From an uncultured Rubritalea sp. (GTDB taxonomy: Bacteria > Verrucomicrobiota > Verrucomicrobiia > Verrucomicrobiales > Akkermansiaceae): a stretch of DNA of 50,588 bases. Each line of letters begins with the position of its first letter. Position 1 is the first letter of the stretch. Below are positions 18,154-27,542 of the stretch, in pieces. The stretch lies in assembly GCA_937981665.1 (NCBI GenBank), contig CALJOJ010000010.1, forward strand, positions 1 to 50,588, in the 5' to 3' direction. The position numbers and the translations under genes were made by a program. The notes below the pieces were generated by a model. It saw only the letters and a program-made list of their open reading frames with translations. It was not told the origin of the DNA and did no database searches.

Positions 18154-18669
18154 TTATTTCTTTATGAACCCCATGTGTTTTTTAGTCTTTTTCTGAGTCA
18201 TTGCTTGGAAAAGCTCTATCATTGAGTGTGCAGCGCGAGCTGCTTCTACACCGCGATTCAGTTTAGCTGCCATGCATCGAGCGTATGCCTGCTTTTCGTT
18301 ATCTACTAAGAGTACTTCATGGATGATTGGCTTTTTATGTCGGATCGCCATTTCCTGAAGGCTAGCTGTGACTGATTCAGCGACCATTCCACCGTGATTG
18401 GTTTGACCTTGGATGATGACTCCTAGAGTGATCACTGCGTCTGGTGGTGTCTCACTCCCTAGTAGTAATTCACATGCTACCGGTATTTCAAATGCACCTG
18501 GTACTCTTGCTACGTCTAACTTCGTGTTCGGAAGAATTACTGCCAGTTCTTTTTGGGCATTATCAACAAGAGCTTGCGTGTATTGCTCGTTGTATAGTGA
18601 AGCGACTATAGCAATACGCATTTTCTGCATAGGCGCTGATCTCGGTCTGGCTGGTAGTGCTGATGACAT
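18154..18669 (-). CDS. ribH: 6,7-dimethyl-8-ribityllumazine synthase
   Basis: RibH makes the direct precursor of riboflavin (EC 2.5.1.78). The core from RIAIVASLYNEQYTQALVDNA through V-P-G-A-F-E-I-P (substrate-binding), VITLGVIIQGQTNHGGMVAESV and a family-typical stretch with the conserved Arg of NRGVEAARAA is intact. In many RibH proteins the motif after GVI reads RG-x-T-x-H; here it is QGQTNH. I chose the ATG at 18669 (MSSALPAR, TAACATG context); an in-frame ATG at 18708 would add 13 residues. NusB follows directly. Confidence 0.93.
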   Translation of the reverse strand: MSSALPARPRSAPMQKMRIAIVASLYNEQYTQALVDNAQKELAVILPNTKLDVARVPGAFEIPVACELLLGSETPPDAVITLGVIIQGQTNHGGMVAESVTASLQEMAIRHKKPIIHEVLLVDNEKQAYARCMAAKLNRGVEAARAAHSMIELFQAMTQKKTKKHMGFIKK

Positions 18670-18942
18670 GTTATTTATATGTGTGGATTTATATAAAAAG
18701 TCAATCATGCATCAGTGATCTGCGTAAAAAAGATAGGCGCGAGAGCTCCTCTCTATTTGAGGATAAACTACCCTTAGTTTTGTTCCATACTCAAGAGGGA
18801 TCTATTGTTGCCTTCCATCATGACTAAGGATAGATATCTAGTATGATGAGTGGAGAATATATCTTGGTGGAGATTAGAATTTCATCCTTATAAGTGTGTG
18901 AGTGAAATTCATTAATTATGATGGATGACTTGGCTAGAAAGT

Positions 18943-18970
18943 AAAAATCCCAGGAAATCCTGGGATTTAA
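18943..18970 (-). terminator. intrinsic terminator downstream of sdhB
   Basis: A perfect 10-bp stem, AAATCCCAGG (18945-18954) with CCTGGGATTT (18959-18968), has a 4-nt loop. Read on the minus strand it is followed by TTAC after a T run, and lies 40 bp past the sdhB stop. A-runs on the other side might also allow use in the opposite direction. Confidence 0.8.
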
Positions 18971-19007
18971 AAAAACGATAACTTATTTAGGTTTTATAAT
19001 GGCTGAC

Positions 19008-19769
19008 TTAAGCGAGTGCTTCTTTAGCGGCTGCTAGGGCGAAGTCTCTATTCAACTTAGCGATGTTATCTGCGCTAATTTCCTTAGGGCAGACAGCCTC
19101 ACATTCATAGTGATTAGTACAGTTACCAAAGCCTTCTGCATCCATCTGTCTGACTAGAGCAAGTGTTCGCTTATTTTTCTCAGGCTGACCTTGTGGGAGT
19201 TTATTAAGATGAGCTGCCTTAGCTGACACGAAGAGCATAGAGCTTCCATTTTTACAAGCTGCCACACAGGCACCGCAACCAATACAAGCGGCTGCATCGA
19301 ATGCTTCGTCAGCAAGCTTCTTGTTGATAGGCATAGAGTTAGCATCTGGGGCTGATCCAGTACGAACATCGATGTAACCACCAGCCTGCATGATGCGATC
19401 AAATGCGCTACGATCTACAATAAGGTCTTTGACGACAGGGAATGCCTTAGCTCTGAACGGCTCGATCCAGATAGTTTCACCATCATTAAATTTACGCATG
19501 TGGAGTTGGCAAGTTGTAATGCCAGTCTCCTTACTGTGAGGCACACCATTAATAGTGAGAGAGCACATTCCACAGATTCCTTCACGACAATCGTGGTCAA
19601 AATGAATAGGATCATCTCCGTCATTAATGATTCTCTCATTAACGATGTCTAGCATCTCAAGAAATGAGGCCTCCTGTGGGATGCCATTTGCTTCGTATGT
19701 TACGATGGTACCTTTGTCATTCTCGTTGGATTGACGCCAGACTTTAAGAGTTAAATTGAGATTAGCCAT
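19008..19769 (-). CDS. sdhB: succinate dehydrogenase/fumarate reductase iron-sulfur subunit
   Basis: SdhB passes electrons from the flavoprotein to quinone through three iron-sulfur clusters (complex II). The 253-residue protein has the [2Fe-2S] motif CREGICGMC with a downstream partner Cys (about 60-90), then the [4Fe-4S]/[3Fe-4S] motifs [11 protein letters not shown] and [16 protein letters not shown] near the C-terminus. Its features (WRQ-start, [10 protein letters not shown]) match the Bacteroidota/PVC-type enzyme whose membrane anchor is a single cytochrome b subunit. Unusually, no sdhA or sdhC gene is next to it: the gene ends in its own terminator and its upstream neighbour is divergent. 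Confidence 0.94.
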   Translation of the reverse strand: MANLNLTLKVWRQSNENDKGTIVTYEANGIPQEASFLEMLDIVNERIINDGDDPIHFDHDCREGICGMCSLTINGVPHSKETGITTCQLHMRKFNDGETIWIEPFRAKAFPVVKDLIVDRSAFDRIMQAGGYIDVRTGSAPDANSMPINKKLADEAFDAAACIGCGACVAACKNGSSMLFVSAKAAHLNKLPQGQPEKNKRTLALVRQMDAEGFGNCTNHYECEAVCPKEISADNIAKLNRDFALAAAKEALA

Positions 19770-19918
19770 ATAATGTATATTTGATAGCGTTATCTAGCAC
19801 GGATGAGAGTCTCTGAAAAGATGAATTGTGCTTTTTTATTTGGTGATTCATCTATGAGTGATTTTCATGCATCTTAGTAAAATCAGACTTGCATATATTG
19901 TCTTCCTGACTATGAATT

Positions 19919-21397
19919 TTGGTCGTGCGTAATTTCATATTAAACCCTGCTTATACTGAAGATGACTTGGGCATTCCTGTCCCTAATGATAAACATGCCG
20001 TTACGATGTGTCTGCCAACATGGGCTTCCGTGATTGGCTATGAAGAAGCAAGAGACAAGGTAATGTCTAAACTTCAGTCTGGTTACCCTCGCTTCGTTTT
20101 AAATCCTGCCGTCCAGAGATTGTTCAGGAAATCTGAAAAGGCTGTAGCTAATGAAGGTGAAAAGGTGATTGTTTTTCCATCTAGGGATGTAGCCCAGAGA
20201 GCATTACGCTATATAGAAAGTAAAACGGGGGTAGCTCTCAGAATTGCTAGTTATGATGGGCTTCAGGTTCTCATCATGCCGGAAGAGCTATACGCGATAG
20301 GGATGGAGTACTGGAGATTCTCTGGTGAAGTTGTTTCTAGTAGACAGGCTCTTGATGTTTTAGATGAAGGCGGACTATGGGAATATAATAATGATGACCT
20401 GTTACGCAGATTAGAGTGTTTTGGTGGCTACGATGAAGGGGATGTCTACCTCTATGAGAGCGGGATGTCTGCAGCATTTGCTGTGCACAGAAAGTTACGT
20501 GAGTTGACACCTAGTAAGAAGTCACTTCAGCTAGACTTTCCATACGTAGATATTCTTAAAATTCAAAACCACTTCGGTGCTGGCGCAGTATTTTTACCTG
20601 TCTCAGAAGGTGAGTTATTCGATGAAGCTCTGAAGCGGATAAGAGATGGTGAATTCTCATCTGTCTTCTGTGAGGCTCCTAGTAATCCACTAATGCGAGT
20701 GACAGATCTTGCAAAAATCCGAGCTGCTTGTGATGATGGGAATGTCCCACTAGTGATCGACGACACGGTTTGTAGTAATTTTAATGTAGATGTGAAACCG
20801 TATGCTGATGTGGTGACTTCTAGCCTAACAAAATGGGTAGCGGGGAATGGCAAGGTGATGGCTGGAGCAGTCCAGCTGGTGAAGTCATCTAAGTTCTACG
20901 GCGAGTTAAAGGATTTTTTTGATAATGAATGTGGTGAGAGCCATTCTCGACTATATGCTCAAGATGCCGCGATTCTAGACGAAGGCTCTAAGGACTTTTT
21001 GGAGCGCATGGGGCAGATCAATATTACTTCAGCTGGAGTTGTTAGTTACTTACTGACTCATGAGGTCGTGGATGAGGTTTGGTATCCATCGCTTAATACG
21101 AAAGAGCTTTATGATAAGGTGATGACTGAGCGGGGTGGCTATGGTGGACTCATTTCTTTCACCCTGAAAAATGAAAAGAAGTCAGCTAAGTTCTTTGATT
21201 CCTTAAGAATAACTAAAGGTCCAAGCTTCGGGATGAATTTCTCATTGGCATGTCCATATACGCTGTTAGCGCATTATGATGAGCTAGAATGGGCTAAAAA
21301 CTGTGGTGTCTCAAACAATCTAATCAGGCTATCAGTAGGCAATGAGAGTCTTAGTGATCTGATTAATCGTTTTGATGAGGCATTTGCTGCACTTTAA
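19919..21397 (+). CDS. cystathionine gamma-synthase-like PLP-dependent enzyme
   Basis: This is a Cys/Met-metabolism PLP enzyme of 492 residues, about 100 more than canonical MetB/MetC. An N-terminal segment (about 1-120, beginning IPVPNDKHAVTMCLPTW and continuing GYPRFVLNP) precedes the fold-type I core. PLP-site features are the FCEAPSNPLMRVTDL segment, the Asp of PLVIDDTVCSNF and the lysine in SSLTKWVAGNGKVMAGA; the end SNLIRLSVGNESLSDL matches the family C-terminus. The start is TTG at 19919 or GTG at 19925; the conserved N-terminal segment begins before the first internal ATG, so a non-ATG start is likely. The exact reaction (gamma-synthase or lyase) is not decidable from sequence. Confidence 0.82.
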   Translation: MVVRNFILNPAYTEDDLGIPVPNDKHAVTMCLPTWASVIGYEEARDKVMSKLQSGYPRFVLNPAVQRLFRKSEKAVANEGEKVIVFPSRDVAQRALRYIESKTGVALRIASYDGLQVLIMPEELYAIGMEYWRFSGEVVSSRQALDVLDEGGLWEYNNDDLLRRLECFGGYDEGDVYLYESGMSAAFAVHRKLRELTPSKKSLQLDFPYVDILKIQNHFGAGAVFLPVSEGELFDEALKRIRDGEFSSVFCEAPSNPLMRVTDLAKIRAACDDGNVPLVIDDTVCSNFNVDVKPYADVVTSSLTKWVAGNGKVMAGAVQLVKSSKFYGELKDFFDNECGESHSRLYAQDAAILDEGSKDFLERMGQINITSAGVVSYLLTHEVVDEVWYPSLNTKELYDKVMTERGGYGGLISFTLKNEKKSAKFFDSLRITKGPSFGMNFSLACPYTLLAHYDELEWAKNCGVSNNLIRLSVGNESLSDLINRFDEAFAAL

Positions 21398-21478
21398 ATG
21401 AATTCTGGTACTAAGCCAATATCTGTTCTTGATATTCGGGGCTGTAGCTGGCTAGATAAAATCATTAATAATTAAACT

Positions 21479-22189
21479 ATGGGAAGAGCATTTGAAATAA
21501 GAAGAGGCGCGAAGGAAAAACGGTGGGATAAGATGTCAAAGCTGTTTCCAAAGTTAGCAACAGCCATCACAATGGCAGCAAAAGAAGGAGGAGATGATCC
21601 AGAGTCTAATGCTAAATTACGTGGTGCTATTGCTACTGCTAAAAACGAGAATATGCCTAAGGATAATATTTCTAAGGCTATAGAACGTGCTACAGCGAAA
21701 GACATCGCGAGCTTTGCTGAGATTAACTATGAGGGTAAAGGTCCGCATGGTGTTCTTCTCTGGGTAGAGTGCGCTACCGATAACAATACTCGTACATTCT
21801 CAAACATTAGAACTATTTTCAATAAATCTGGTGGTAGTCTCATGAATAGTGGGGGGCTAGAATTTATGTTCACACGTAAGTCAGTCATTGCATTTAAAAA
21901 GACTGAGAGCTTAGACCTTGATGATGTTGAGCTATCACTTATCGATCATGGTCTTGAGGAACTCGATGCAGATGGTGATGAAGTAGTAGCCTACGGTGAG
22001 TTCACCAGCTTTGGAACTCTCTCAAAGGCTTGTGATGACATGGGCTTGGAGGTAACAAAGTCAGGCCTAGAACGTATCCCTAATAACACTGCAGAATTTA
22101 CAGATACACAGATCGACGAGATCGTAGAAATGATCGATAAACTGGAAGATGATGCTGACGTGCTGTCAGTATACACAAACATCAGCTAG
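21479..22189 (+). CDS. YebC/PmpR family regulatory or translation-associated protein
   Basis: The 236-residue length and the start GRAFEIRR-G-AKEKRWDKMSKLF, the NAKLRGAIATAKNENMPKDNISKAIERA segment and the G-P-H-G-V-L-L-W-V-E-C-A-T-D-N-x-x-R-T block are classical YebC/PmpR features. Members were described as transcription regulators, and some newer work assigns them a role in relieving ribosome stalling on proline stretches. The gene begins 81 bp after the PLP enzyme and is followed at 18 bp by the AI-2E family gene. Confidence 0.93.
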   Translation: MGRAFEIRRGAKEKRWDKMSKLFPKLATAITMAAKEGGDDPESNAKLRGAIATAKNENMPKDNISKAIERATAKDIASFAEINYEGKGPHGVLLWVECATDNNTRTFSNIRTIFNKSGGSLMNSGGLEFMFTRKSVIAFKKTESLDLDDVELSLIDHGLEELDADGDEVVAYGEFTSFGTLSKACDDMGLEVTKSGLERIPNNTAEFTDTQIDEIVEMIDKLEDDADVLSVYTNIS

Positions 22190-22207
22190 TTGATGTGAAC
22201 AGATAAA

Positions 22208-23605
22208 ATGAAAACCACTTCAAGTAAAGTCACAGAATCAACTTCAAAGCCTAGACAGTCTGCAGAAGGGTCAAAGATCATTTTGATCCTTGCCTCACTC
22301 GTGATTGTCATTGGTGGCATGAAGTATGCTGCTGACTTTATCTTGCCTATTCTCTTAGCATTCTTCATCGCTACCATCAGTTTCCCTATCACAAGTTGGC
22401 TTAGAGAGCATAAAGTCCCTAGAGTGCTCGCTGTTCTTATCACGGTAATTGTGGACTTCGCATTCCTCACAGGTGTGGTATTTCTTGGTATCGTTTTGAT
22501 TACAGAGTTCCAAAGTAAGTGGGAGTCCAAATACAAACTTCTCACTGAACAGCGCACTGACCAACTTATTGAGTTCACCTCAGAATATTACGATAAGTGG
22601 GGCCTGCTAACTGGTGAAGCTGCATCTGAACCTGTGGAAACAGACCCTGAAGCGCCAGAACCAGATGATGTAAATACGAATGATTCTACAGCTCCAAATA
22701 ATGCTAGTAATGGTGAATCAATAGCCAGCGCTGCTACTGCGATGACTGACGCATCTCTAGCTGGCGCAGAAGAAGAAGTCAACAACTCGGAAGTGATCAG
22801 CTCAATAGAAAGCTCACCTGTAATCGAATCCGGAGAGGGACTTAAAGCTCTTGGCGAAGTCTTTAAAGACACACTAAGTAGTGAAAATATTTTGGATTGG
22901 ATTCGAAATGCATTGAATCAATTACTTGCAATTATTGCTAGATCGTTTGTCGTTATATTGCTCACTGTCTTTATGCTGAGTGAGGCGCGTATGTTCGGCA
23001 GAAGATTCAATGCTATCTGTGATGCTCAGGGACCGAACTTGCAGAGAATGCTAAGTGCAACACGCGATATCCAAAAGTACCTTGGTATCAAGACGCTTAT
23101 TAGCATGGCGACTGGTTTACTAGCTGGTATTCTTTGTTGGCAAATGGGTCTAGAATTTGCCCTGCTGTGGGGAATATTAGCCTTCGCTTTAAATTTTATC
23201 CCAGCTGTTGGTTCAGTAATAGCTGGAATTCCACCTGTGCTATTATCGCTTTTAAATAATGGAAGTATTCCCGATGCTGCGATTATCGGTGGCGGATATT
23301 TACTTATTAATGGCGTCCTTGGGAACTTTCTTGAGCCTACTCTACTCGGGAGACGTTTTGGTATATCCACAGTGGTTGTCCTGCTCTCCGTTATCTTTTG
23401 GGGATGGGTTTGGGGACCAATCGGGATGTTGATGGCTGTCCCTCTTACTATGCTTCTTAAGGTAGCTATGGATAATAGCTCTGACTTCCGCTGGGTTGCT
23501 GTCGCCATCAGTAAGGAAACCAAAGATACAGAGGCTGAAAATGAAATTATCCTTAAAAAGGCTGTGGAAGCTAAAGTTCAAGCTCTTAATGAAGAGAGAA
23601 ACTAA
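22208..23605 (+). CDS. AI-2E transporter family membrane protein with acidic insertion
   Basis: This is an integral membrane protein of the AI-2E/PerM/YdiK family, with about seven or eight predicted helices: the first near residues 20-45, another near 70-98, then several from about 240 to 440. The diagnostic features are the F-A-L-N-F-I-P-A-V-G-S-V-I-A-G-I-P-P segment and a late GILMAVPL-like GMLMAVPLTMLLKVAMD. Substrates of most members are unknown and quorum-signal export is shown for few. Residues about 138-215 form a low-complexity Asp/Glu/Ser/Ala-rich insertion in the large soluble loop. It follows yebC by 18 bp. Confidence 0.85.
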   Translation: MKTTSSKVTESTSKPRQSAEGSKIILILASLVIVIGGMKYAADFILPILLAFFIATISFPITSWLREHKVPRVLAVLITVIVDFAFLTGVVFLGIVLITEFQSKWESKYKLLTEQRTDQLIEFTSEYYDKWGLLTGEAASEPVETDPEAPEPDDVNTNDSTAPNNASNGESIASAATAMTDASLAGAEEEVNNSEVISSIESSPVIESGEGLKALGEVFKDTLSSENILDWIRNALNQLLAIIARSFVVILLTVFMLSEARMFGRRFNAICDAQGPNLQRMLSATRDIQKYLGIKTLISMATGLLAGILCWQMGLEFALLWGILAFALNFIPAVGSVIAGIPPVLLSLLNNGSIPDAAIIGGGYLLINGVLGNFLEPTLLGRRFGISTVVVLLSVIFWGWVWGPIGMLMAVPLTMLLKVAMDNSSDFRWVAVAISKETKDTEAENEIILKKAVEAKVQALNEERN

Positions 23606-23650
23606 TCATCCTTCTTTTACTAAATTTTAAGCCTCATTGAAAATATAATT

Positions 23651-24619
23651 ATGAATACTCTTGAAGAAATAGCGAATACTATCAAGCAATATGACCGTTT
23701 CATTATCCTCAGTCACATCAGACCAGATGGAGATGCTATTGGCTCCACTATTGCTATCGGCTCCACATTGGAAGCGATGGGGAAGACAGTCACTTATGTG
23801 AATGAAGATGGCGTTCCTGATAACTTAGCGTTTTTACCTGGTTCAGATAAAGTTTCCCAAGCTACTGGCGAAGTGTTAGATATAGAGGTAGCGATCGCAG
23901 TTGACTGTGCTAACAAGCCTAGATTAGGTGATAAATCTCTCGCTATGGCTGGGAAAGCTAGCTTGTGGATCAATATCGATCACCACAAGTCAAACCCATC
24001 ATACGGGGACTTAAATCATGTGGATTCTACTTCACCAGCAACGGGTCAGATTTTATATAATCTAATCACTGAGAATGATCTACCATTTACAGACGAAGCA
24101 AGAGATTCAATTTATGTTGCAGTATCTACTGACACGGGTTCATTCCAGTACTCAGGCACTACGGCTGCTACTTATGAAATGGCTGCAGATCTTGTTAGGC
24201 GCGGAGTTGATACAGGTAAAATCAATGAGCTCACTTATGATAGTTTTCCATATAGAAGAATAGCACTCACTCGTGAACTTCTCAATACTCTTGAGCTCTC
24301 TGCTGAAGGCGCGGTTGCAGATTGGCAGCTACTTAAATCAGTAAAAAGTGAACTTAATCTTAAGGCTGAAGATAGTGAAGATCTTATCGATATGATTCGC
24401 AGTATTGAGGGAGTATGTGTCGCTCTCTTCTTCGAAGAGCTCGTTGAGACTGATGCGATCCGTGTGAGCATCCGCTCTAAGGTTGGCTCAATAGACGCTT
24501 GTGAAGTCGCTCAGATCTTTGGTGGCGGTGGCCACGCTAAGGCAGCTGGCATTAGAATGGATGGCCCTATAGAGAGAGCTCGTGAAGCAGTGATTGCCGA
24601 GGTAATCAAGCATCTTTAA
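23651..24619 (+). CDS. nrnA: DHH-family oligoribonuclease / pAp phosphatase
   Basis: NrnA-type proteins degrade nanoRNAs and dephosphorylate 3'-phosphoadenosine 5'-phosphate. The 322-residue protein has the DHH-domain motifs: HIRPDGDAIGS near residues 21-31, AVDCANKPRLG, the Asp-His-His triplet in INIDHHKSN, and STDTGSFQYSGTT; the DHHA1 domain ends in the RNA-binding motif GGGGHAKAAGIRM. It is followed at 10 bp by truB, a pairing frequent in bacteria where both lie beside rbfA/infB, although those genes are absent here. Confidence 0.92.
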   Translation: MNTLEEIANTIKQYDRFIILSHIRPDGDAIGSTIAIGSTLEAMGKTVTYVNEDGVPDNLAFLPGSDKVSQATGEVLDIEVAIAVDCANKPRLGDKSLAMAGKASLWINIDHHKSNPSYGDLNHVDSTSPATGQILYNLITENDLPFTDEARDSIYVAVSTDTGSFQYSGTTAATYEMAADLVRRGVDTGKINELTYDSFPYRRIALTRELLNTLELSAEGAVADWQLLKSVKSELNLKAEDSEDLIDMIRSIEGVCVALFFEELVETDAIRVSIRSKVGSIDACEVAQIFGGGGHAKAAGIRMDGPIERAREAVIAEVIKHL

Positions 24620-24629
24620 TAATCTCATT

Positions 24630-25376
24630 ATGCAGTCAAAACATCCACACCCAGATACTTTACCCAGTGGTGTCCTCGTGATTGATAAAGCGCAGAATAT
24701 GACATCTCATGATGTTGTAGCGATTGCTCGCGGGGCTTTGAAGATTAAAAAAATTGGTCATTGTGGTACATTAGATCCCATGGCGACTGGTGTTCTTATG
24801 CTTCTTATTAATAGAGCTACGAAACTACAAGATAAGCTAATGGCTGAGAATAAGGTGTATGAGGGCACACTAACTCTAGGAGTGACCACTGACTCTCAGG
24901 ACGCCGATGGTGATGTAGTGGAAGAGAAAATAGTACCTGATTTTAGTGATGCAGATATCAAACAAGCATTCGATAGTTTTCTTGGTGATTTTGAGCAGAT
25001 TCCACCTATGGTCTCCGCGATTAAGAAGGATGGAGTTCGCCTCTACAAGCTTGCTAGACAAGGCAAAGTAGTTGAGCGAGCACCACGGGCAGTAACAGTT
25101 AGCGCAAATGAAATCCACTCAGTAGATCTACCTTGTGTTAATTTCACAGTATACTGTACTAAAGGTTTTTACGTGAGAACTTACGCTTATGATATAGGTG
25201 ATCAACTTGGTTGTGGAGCGCACCTTTCAGAACTCAGAAGGACTCAATCAGGTAATTTTGACCTTCGTAATGCTATCCCAGCAATGGACTTAAAGACGAT
25301 GGGTAGAGACGCTATTCTCGAAAGATTAATTCCACTCGAAAAGCTTCCTGAGATTATTAACGGCTCAAATAGTTAG
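24630..25376 (+). CDS. truB: tRNA pseudouridine-55 synthase
   Basis: TruB converts U55 of tRNA T-loops to pseudouridine (EC 5.4.99.25). The N-terminal SGVLVIDKAQNMTSHDVV, the catalytic-Asp motif GHCGTLDPMATGVLML (about residues 46-61), the later IPPMVSAIK-x-x-G-x-R-L-Y and the G-F-Y-V-R-T-Y-A-Y-D-I-G block are all present. At 248 residues it lacks the C-terminal PUA domain of longer homologues. It is likely translated from the same mRNA as nrnA. Confidence 0.95.
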   Translation: MQSKHPHPDTLPSGVLVIDKAQNMTSHDVVAIARGALKIKKIGHCGTLDPMATGVLMLLINRATKLQDKLMAENKVYEGTLTLGVTTDSQDADGDVVEEKIVPDFSDADIKQAFDSFLGDFEQIPPMVSAIKKDGVRLYKLARQGKVVERAPRAVTVSANEIHSVDLPCVNFTVYCTKGFYVRTYAYDIGDQLGCGAHLSELRRTQSGNFDLRNAIPAMDLKTMGRDAILERLIPLEKLPEIINGSNS

Positions 25377-25405
25377 CCTGTTAACATAAAACTAGAACAG
25401 GTGTC

Positions 25406-25942
25406 CTACAAGAAGACTGGCTTTGAATCGGGGAGGTGTACTTCACTTGGAGGACCCGGGAAGTTTTCTTCGTAGAATTTATTTTTTACATCTCTGGTAT
25501 GATCTGACATGTTTTCAGCGATGACCTCTTGGCAGTCTTCACAGATCATGATTGGCAGAGGTCCTGGTATAAGGTGCGTGCCTACAAAAAGGCCAGAATA
25601 TGTATAGCTTTTGCAGTCACACATTTTTTTACTACACGTGAAGCATTCTTTGATTTGCAACATCGCATCAGCTTGAGTCTGATGCTCTTTTTGCTCGTTG
25701 ATATCTGTGTTATCAAAAAGGAAATCATAGATCGCTTCCTTGGATTCAGAGGAGATTTGACCATCAAGAACTTCTTTGCATTTATCACAGAGAGCAAACT
25801 CCATAACGCACTCACCATTAGAAAAGCATTTTTGAATCATGTACATTTGTGCGGAGTCGAGTAACTCGCATCCACAATCACAACAGTTTTTGAATGTTTC
25901 ACTTGTCTCTAATGAATGAAACTCTTCTGGGATATTAGCCAT
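25406..25942 (-). CDS. cysteine-rich, probably zinc-binding protein of unknown function
   Basis: The 178-residue protein carries two similar halves, each with paired cysteines: a CCDCGC cluster near residue 20 with C-D-K-C near 52, and C-F-T-C near 97 with CDCK near 106 and C-E-D-C near 136. The spacing suggests two zinc-ribbon or treble-clef modules made by duplication, each opened by one Cys pair and closed by a C-x-x-C followed by an acidic helix. The C-terminus is acidic and Pro-rich. No signal peptide or membrane segment is visible. It lies 18 bp downstream of xthA and may be cotranscribed. I do not recognise the family. Confidence 0.75.
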   Translation of the reverse strand: MANIPEEFHSLETSETFKNCCDCGCELLDSAQMYMIQKCFSNGECVMEFALCDKCKEVLDGQISSESKEAIYDFLFDNTDINEQKEHQTQADAMLQIKECFTCSKKMCDCKSYTYSGLFVGTHLIPGPLPIMICEDCQEVIAENMSDHTRDVKNKFYEENFPGPPSEVHLPDSKPVFL

Positions 25943-25960
25943 GTTAAAATACTTTAATGA

Positions 25961-26716
25961 TTATAGCTCTATTGCTACCGGGCAATGATCAGATCCTAGC
26001 ACTTCCGGAAGTATCCAAGCGTTCTTGAGTGACTCAGTAAGTGAATTAGAAACACAGAAGTAGTCAATACGCCACCCTACGTTTCTAGCTCGTGCGCCAG
26101 CTCGGTAACTCCACCAGCTGTATGCTTCGGTTGTTTCTGGCTGAAAATGTCTAAACGTGTCAGTGAAGTTAGCAGCGATGATATTGTCGAATGATTCGCG
26201 CTCTTGTGGCGAAAACCCTGGATTCTTATGATTTCCCTTGGGGCGGGCTAGATCTATTTCTTGATGAGCTACGTTAAGGTCACCACAGAAAATCACTGGT
26301 TTAGAATCCTCAAGGTTTTTTACATAAGCAAGAAAATCACGATCCCATCTCAGACGATAATCTAATCTAGCTAATCCATTCTGTGCATTCGGCGTATAAA
26401 CGGTGACCAGGAAATAATCTGGGTATTCCGCGGTGATGACGCGACCTTCTTTATCGTGCTCCTCGATGTTAATACCATTTACAACGTTGATAGGCTTTTC
26501 CTTAGTAAGGATTAGAGTGCCTGAATAACCTGGCTTCTCAGCAGAGTTCCAGTACTGATGGTAACCAGCAAATTCTAAGGGGAGTTCCACTTGTTCAGGT
26601 TTAGCCTTAGTTTCCTGAAGGCAGAGGATATCTGGTCTCTCTGTAGCGAACCATTCAGCGAAGTCTTTTTTAAGAACAGCTCTAATGCCATTCACATTCC
26701 ATGAAATAAGTTTCAT
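25961..26716 (-). CDS. xthA: exodeoxyribonuclease III (AP endonuclease)
   Basis: This is a Mg-dependent 3'-5' exonuclease and apurinic-site endonuclease in base-excision repair (EC 3.1.11.2). The 251-residue protein shows all exonuclease III motifs: [12 protein letters not shown], the metal-binding Glu in [14 protein letters not shown], the [15 protein letters not shown] block, an S-W-W-S-Y-R motif, WRIDYF and the terminal [10 protein letters not shown]. It belongs to the plant/bacterial ExoA-type lineage judging by length. It lies 12 bp downstream of a membrane-protein gene. Confidence 0.95.
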   Translation of the reverse strand: MKLISWNVNGIRAVLKKDFAEWFATERPDILCLQETKAKPEQVELPLEFAGYHQYWNSAEKPGYSGTLILTKEKPINVVNGINIEEHDKEGRVITAEYPDYFLVTVYTPNAQNGLARLDYRLRWDRDFLAYVKNLEDSKPVIFCGDLNVAHQEIDLARPKGNHKNPGFSPQERESFDNIIAANFTDTFRHFQPETTEAYSWWSYRAGARARNVGWRIDYFCVSNSLTESLKNAWILPEVLGSDHCPVAIEL

Positions 26717-26728
26717 TATCGTTTTTAT

Positions 26729-27493
26729 CTAGAGTTTGAAAGTTGGTAATGGTGCACTCATATTGAGTTTTTTTGGGGCCTTGAAATTGAATTTTTCTGC
26801 ATCTCTTGGCGGTGTCCACGGGGACTCGTAAACAAGCGGAATCACAGTGAAGCTCATGATATGATCATTATCATCACGAAGAATCCTCTGAACGAAGAGG
26901 ACTGATGAGAAAAACGGATTTTTATTAATCTCTAATAAGTCTCCTTTAATAATATCGTCCGCAGCACTCGCTGGCGCGTTAGGCAGAATGATCTCTATCC
27001 ACACAGGAAATGGCTGAGGATCAGTATATTCACTAGCTCTATGCATGGCTTCAGCTTTAATCACTATCCCGTTTTGAAACCGATCATCCTCATTGAGTAC
27101 ACGTGTTTTAATCACACGGAAATCTCCGCAGATATATGTATTCAGTGTTTGTTGCTTGTAGTTAGTGACGTAGTTCTTGAGTAGTTGCTTGTTGAGCAGG
27201 TCAAGTTCTTGAGAACTAAGTGAACCAAACTTGGAATATAAATTTTCAATATTAGCAATGTCGCCACCTGGAGGTGCAAGCGCACTAAATTCTTTAATTG
27301 GTTCCAAGCGCTTGATACTATCGAGCATCTTGTAGTTTAGTGCTTCATGGGGGTTAGCAAAAATGGGCGGGATTTTCATCCAACTAAATGCAACAAGGCA
27401 AAAGCACATCAGTAAAGTAAGCGTCCACCAAAAGTAGGAGGGCTTGCGCTCCACTATACGGGTGACCCAGGTTTCCTGTTTCTTCTTTTTCAA
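26729..27493 (-). CDS. membrane-anchored protein of unknown function
   Basis: A Lys-rich N-terminus (MKKKKQE) and one hydrophobic segment at about residues 20-42 suggest a single-pass protein with the remaining 210 residues outside the cytoplasm, or a bitopic anchor. The exported part has no cysteine pairs or recognisable enzyme motif; it contains an acidic helical region (about 55-110) followed by beta-rich sequence with a VWIEIILPNAP stretch. I do not recognise the family. Gene order suggests cotranscription with xthA, 12 bp downstream. Confidence 0.72.
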   Translation of the reverse strand: MKKKKQETWVTRIVERKPSYFWWTLTLLMCFCLVAFSWMKIPPIFANPHEALNYKMLDSIKRLEPIKEFSALAPPGGDIANIENLYSKFGSLSSQELDLLNKQLLKNYVTNYKQQTLNTYICGDFRVIKTRVLNEDDRFQNGIVIKAEAMHRASEYTDPQPFPVWIEIILPNAPASAADDIIKGDLLEINKNPFFSSVLFVQRILRDDNDHIMSFTVIPLVYESPWTPPRDAEKFNFKAPKKLNMSAPLPTFKL

Positions 27494-27542
27494 AATTAGG
27501 AATTAGAGATAAATAAAAAAATCAGTTCAGAGCATTAGCAGA

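Noticed and set aside
18785-18820. Similarity of the sdhB downstream spacer (GTTCCATACTCAAGAGGGAT) to the interior of the MITE candidate
   Set aside because: Only about 17 of 22 bases agree and there are no matching ends; by eye this is not distinguishable from chance.
21398-21475. 25-codon frame starting right after the PLP-enzyme stop
   Set aside because: No ribosome-binding signal, no recognisable sequence; short frames of this size are expected by chance.
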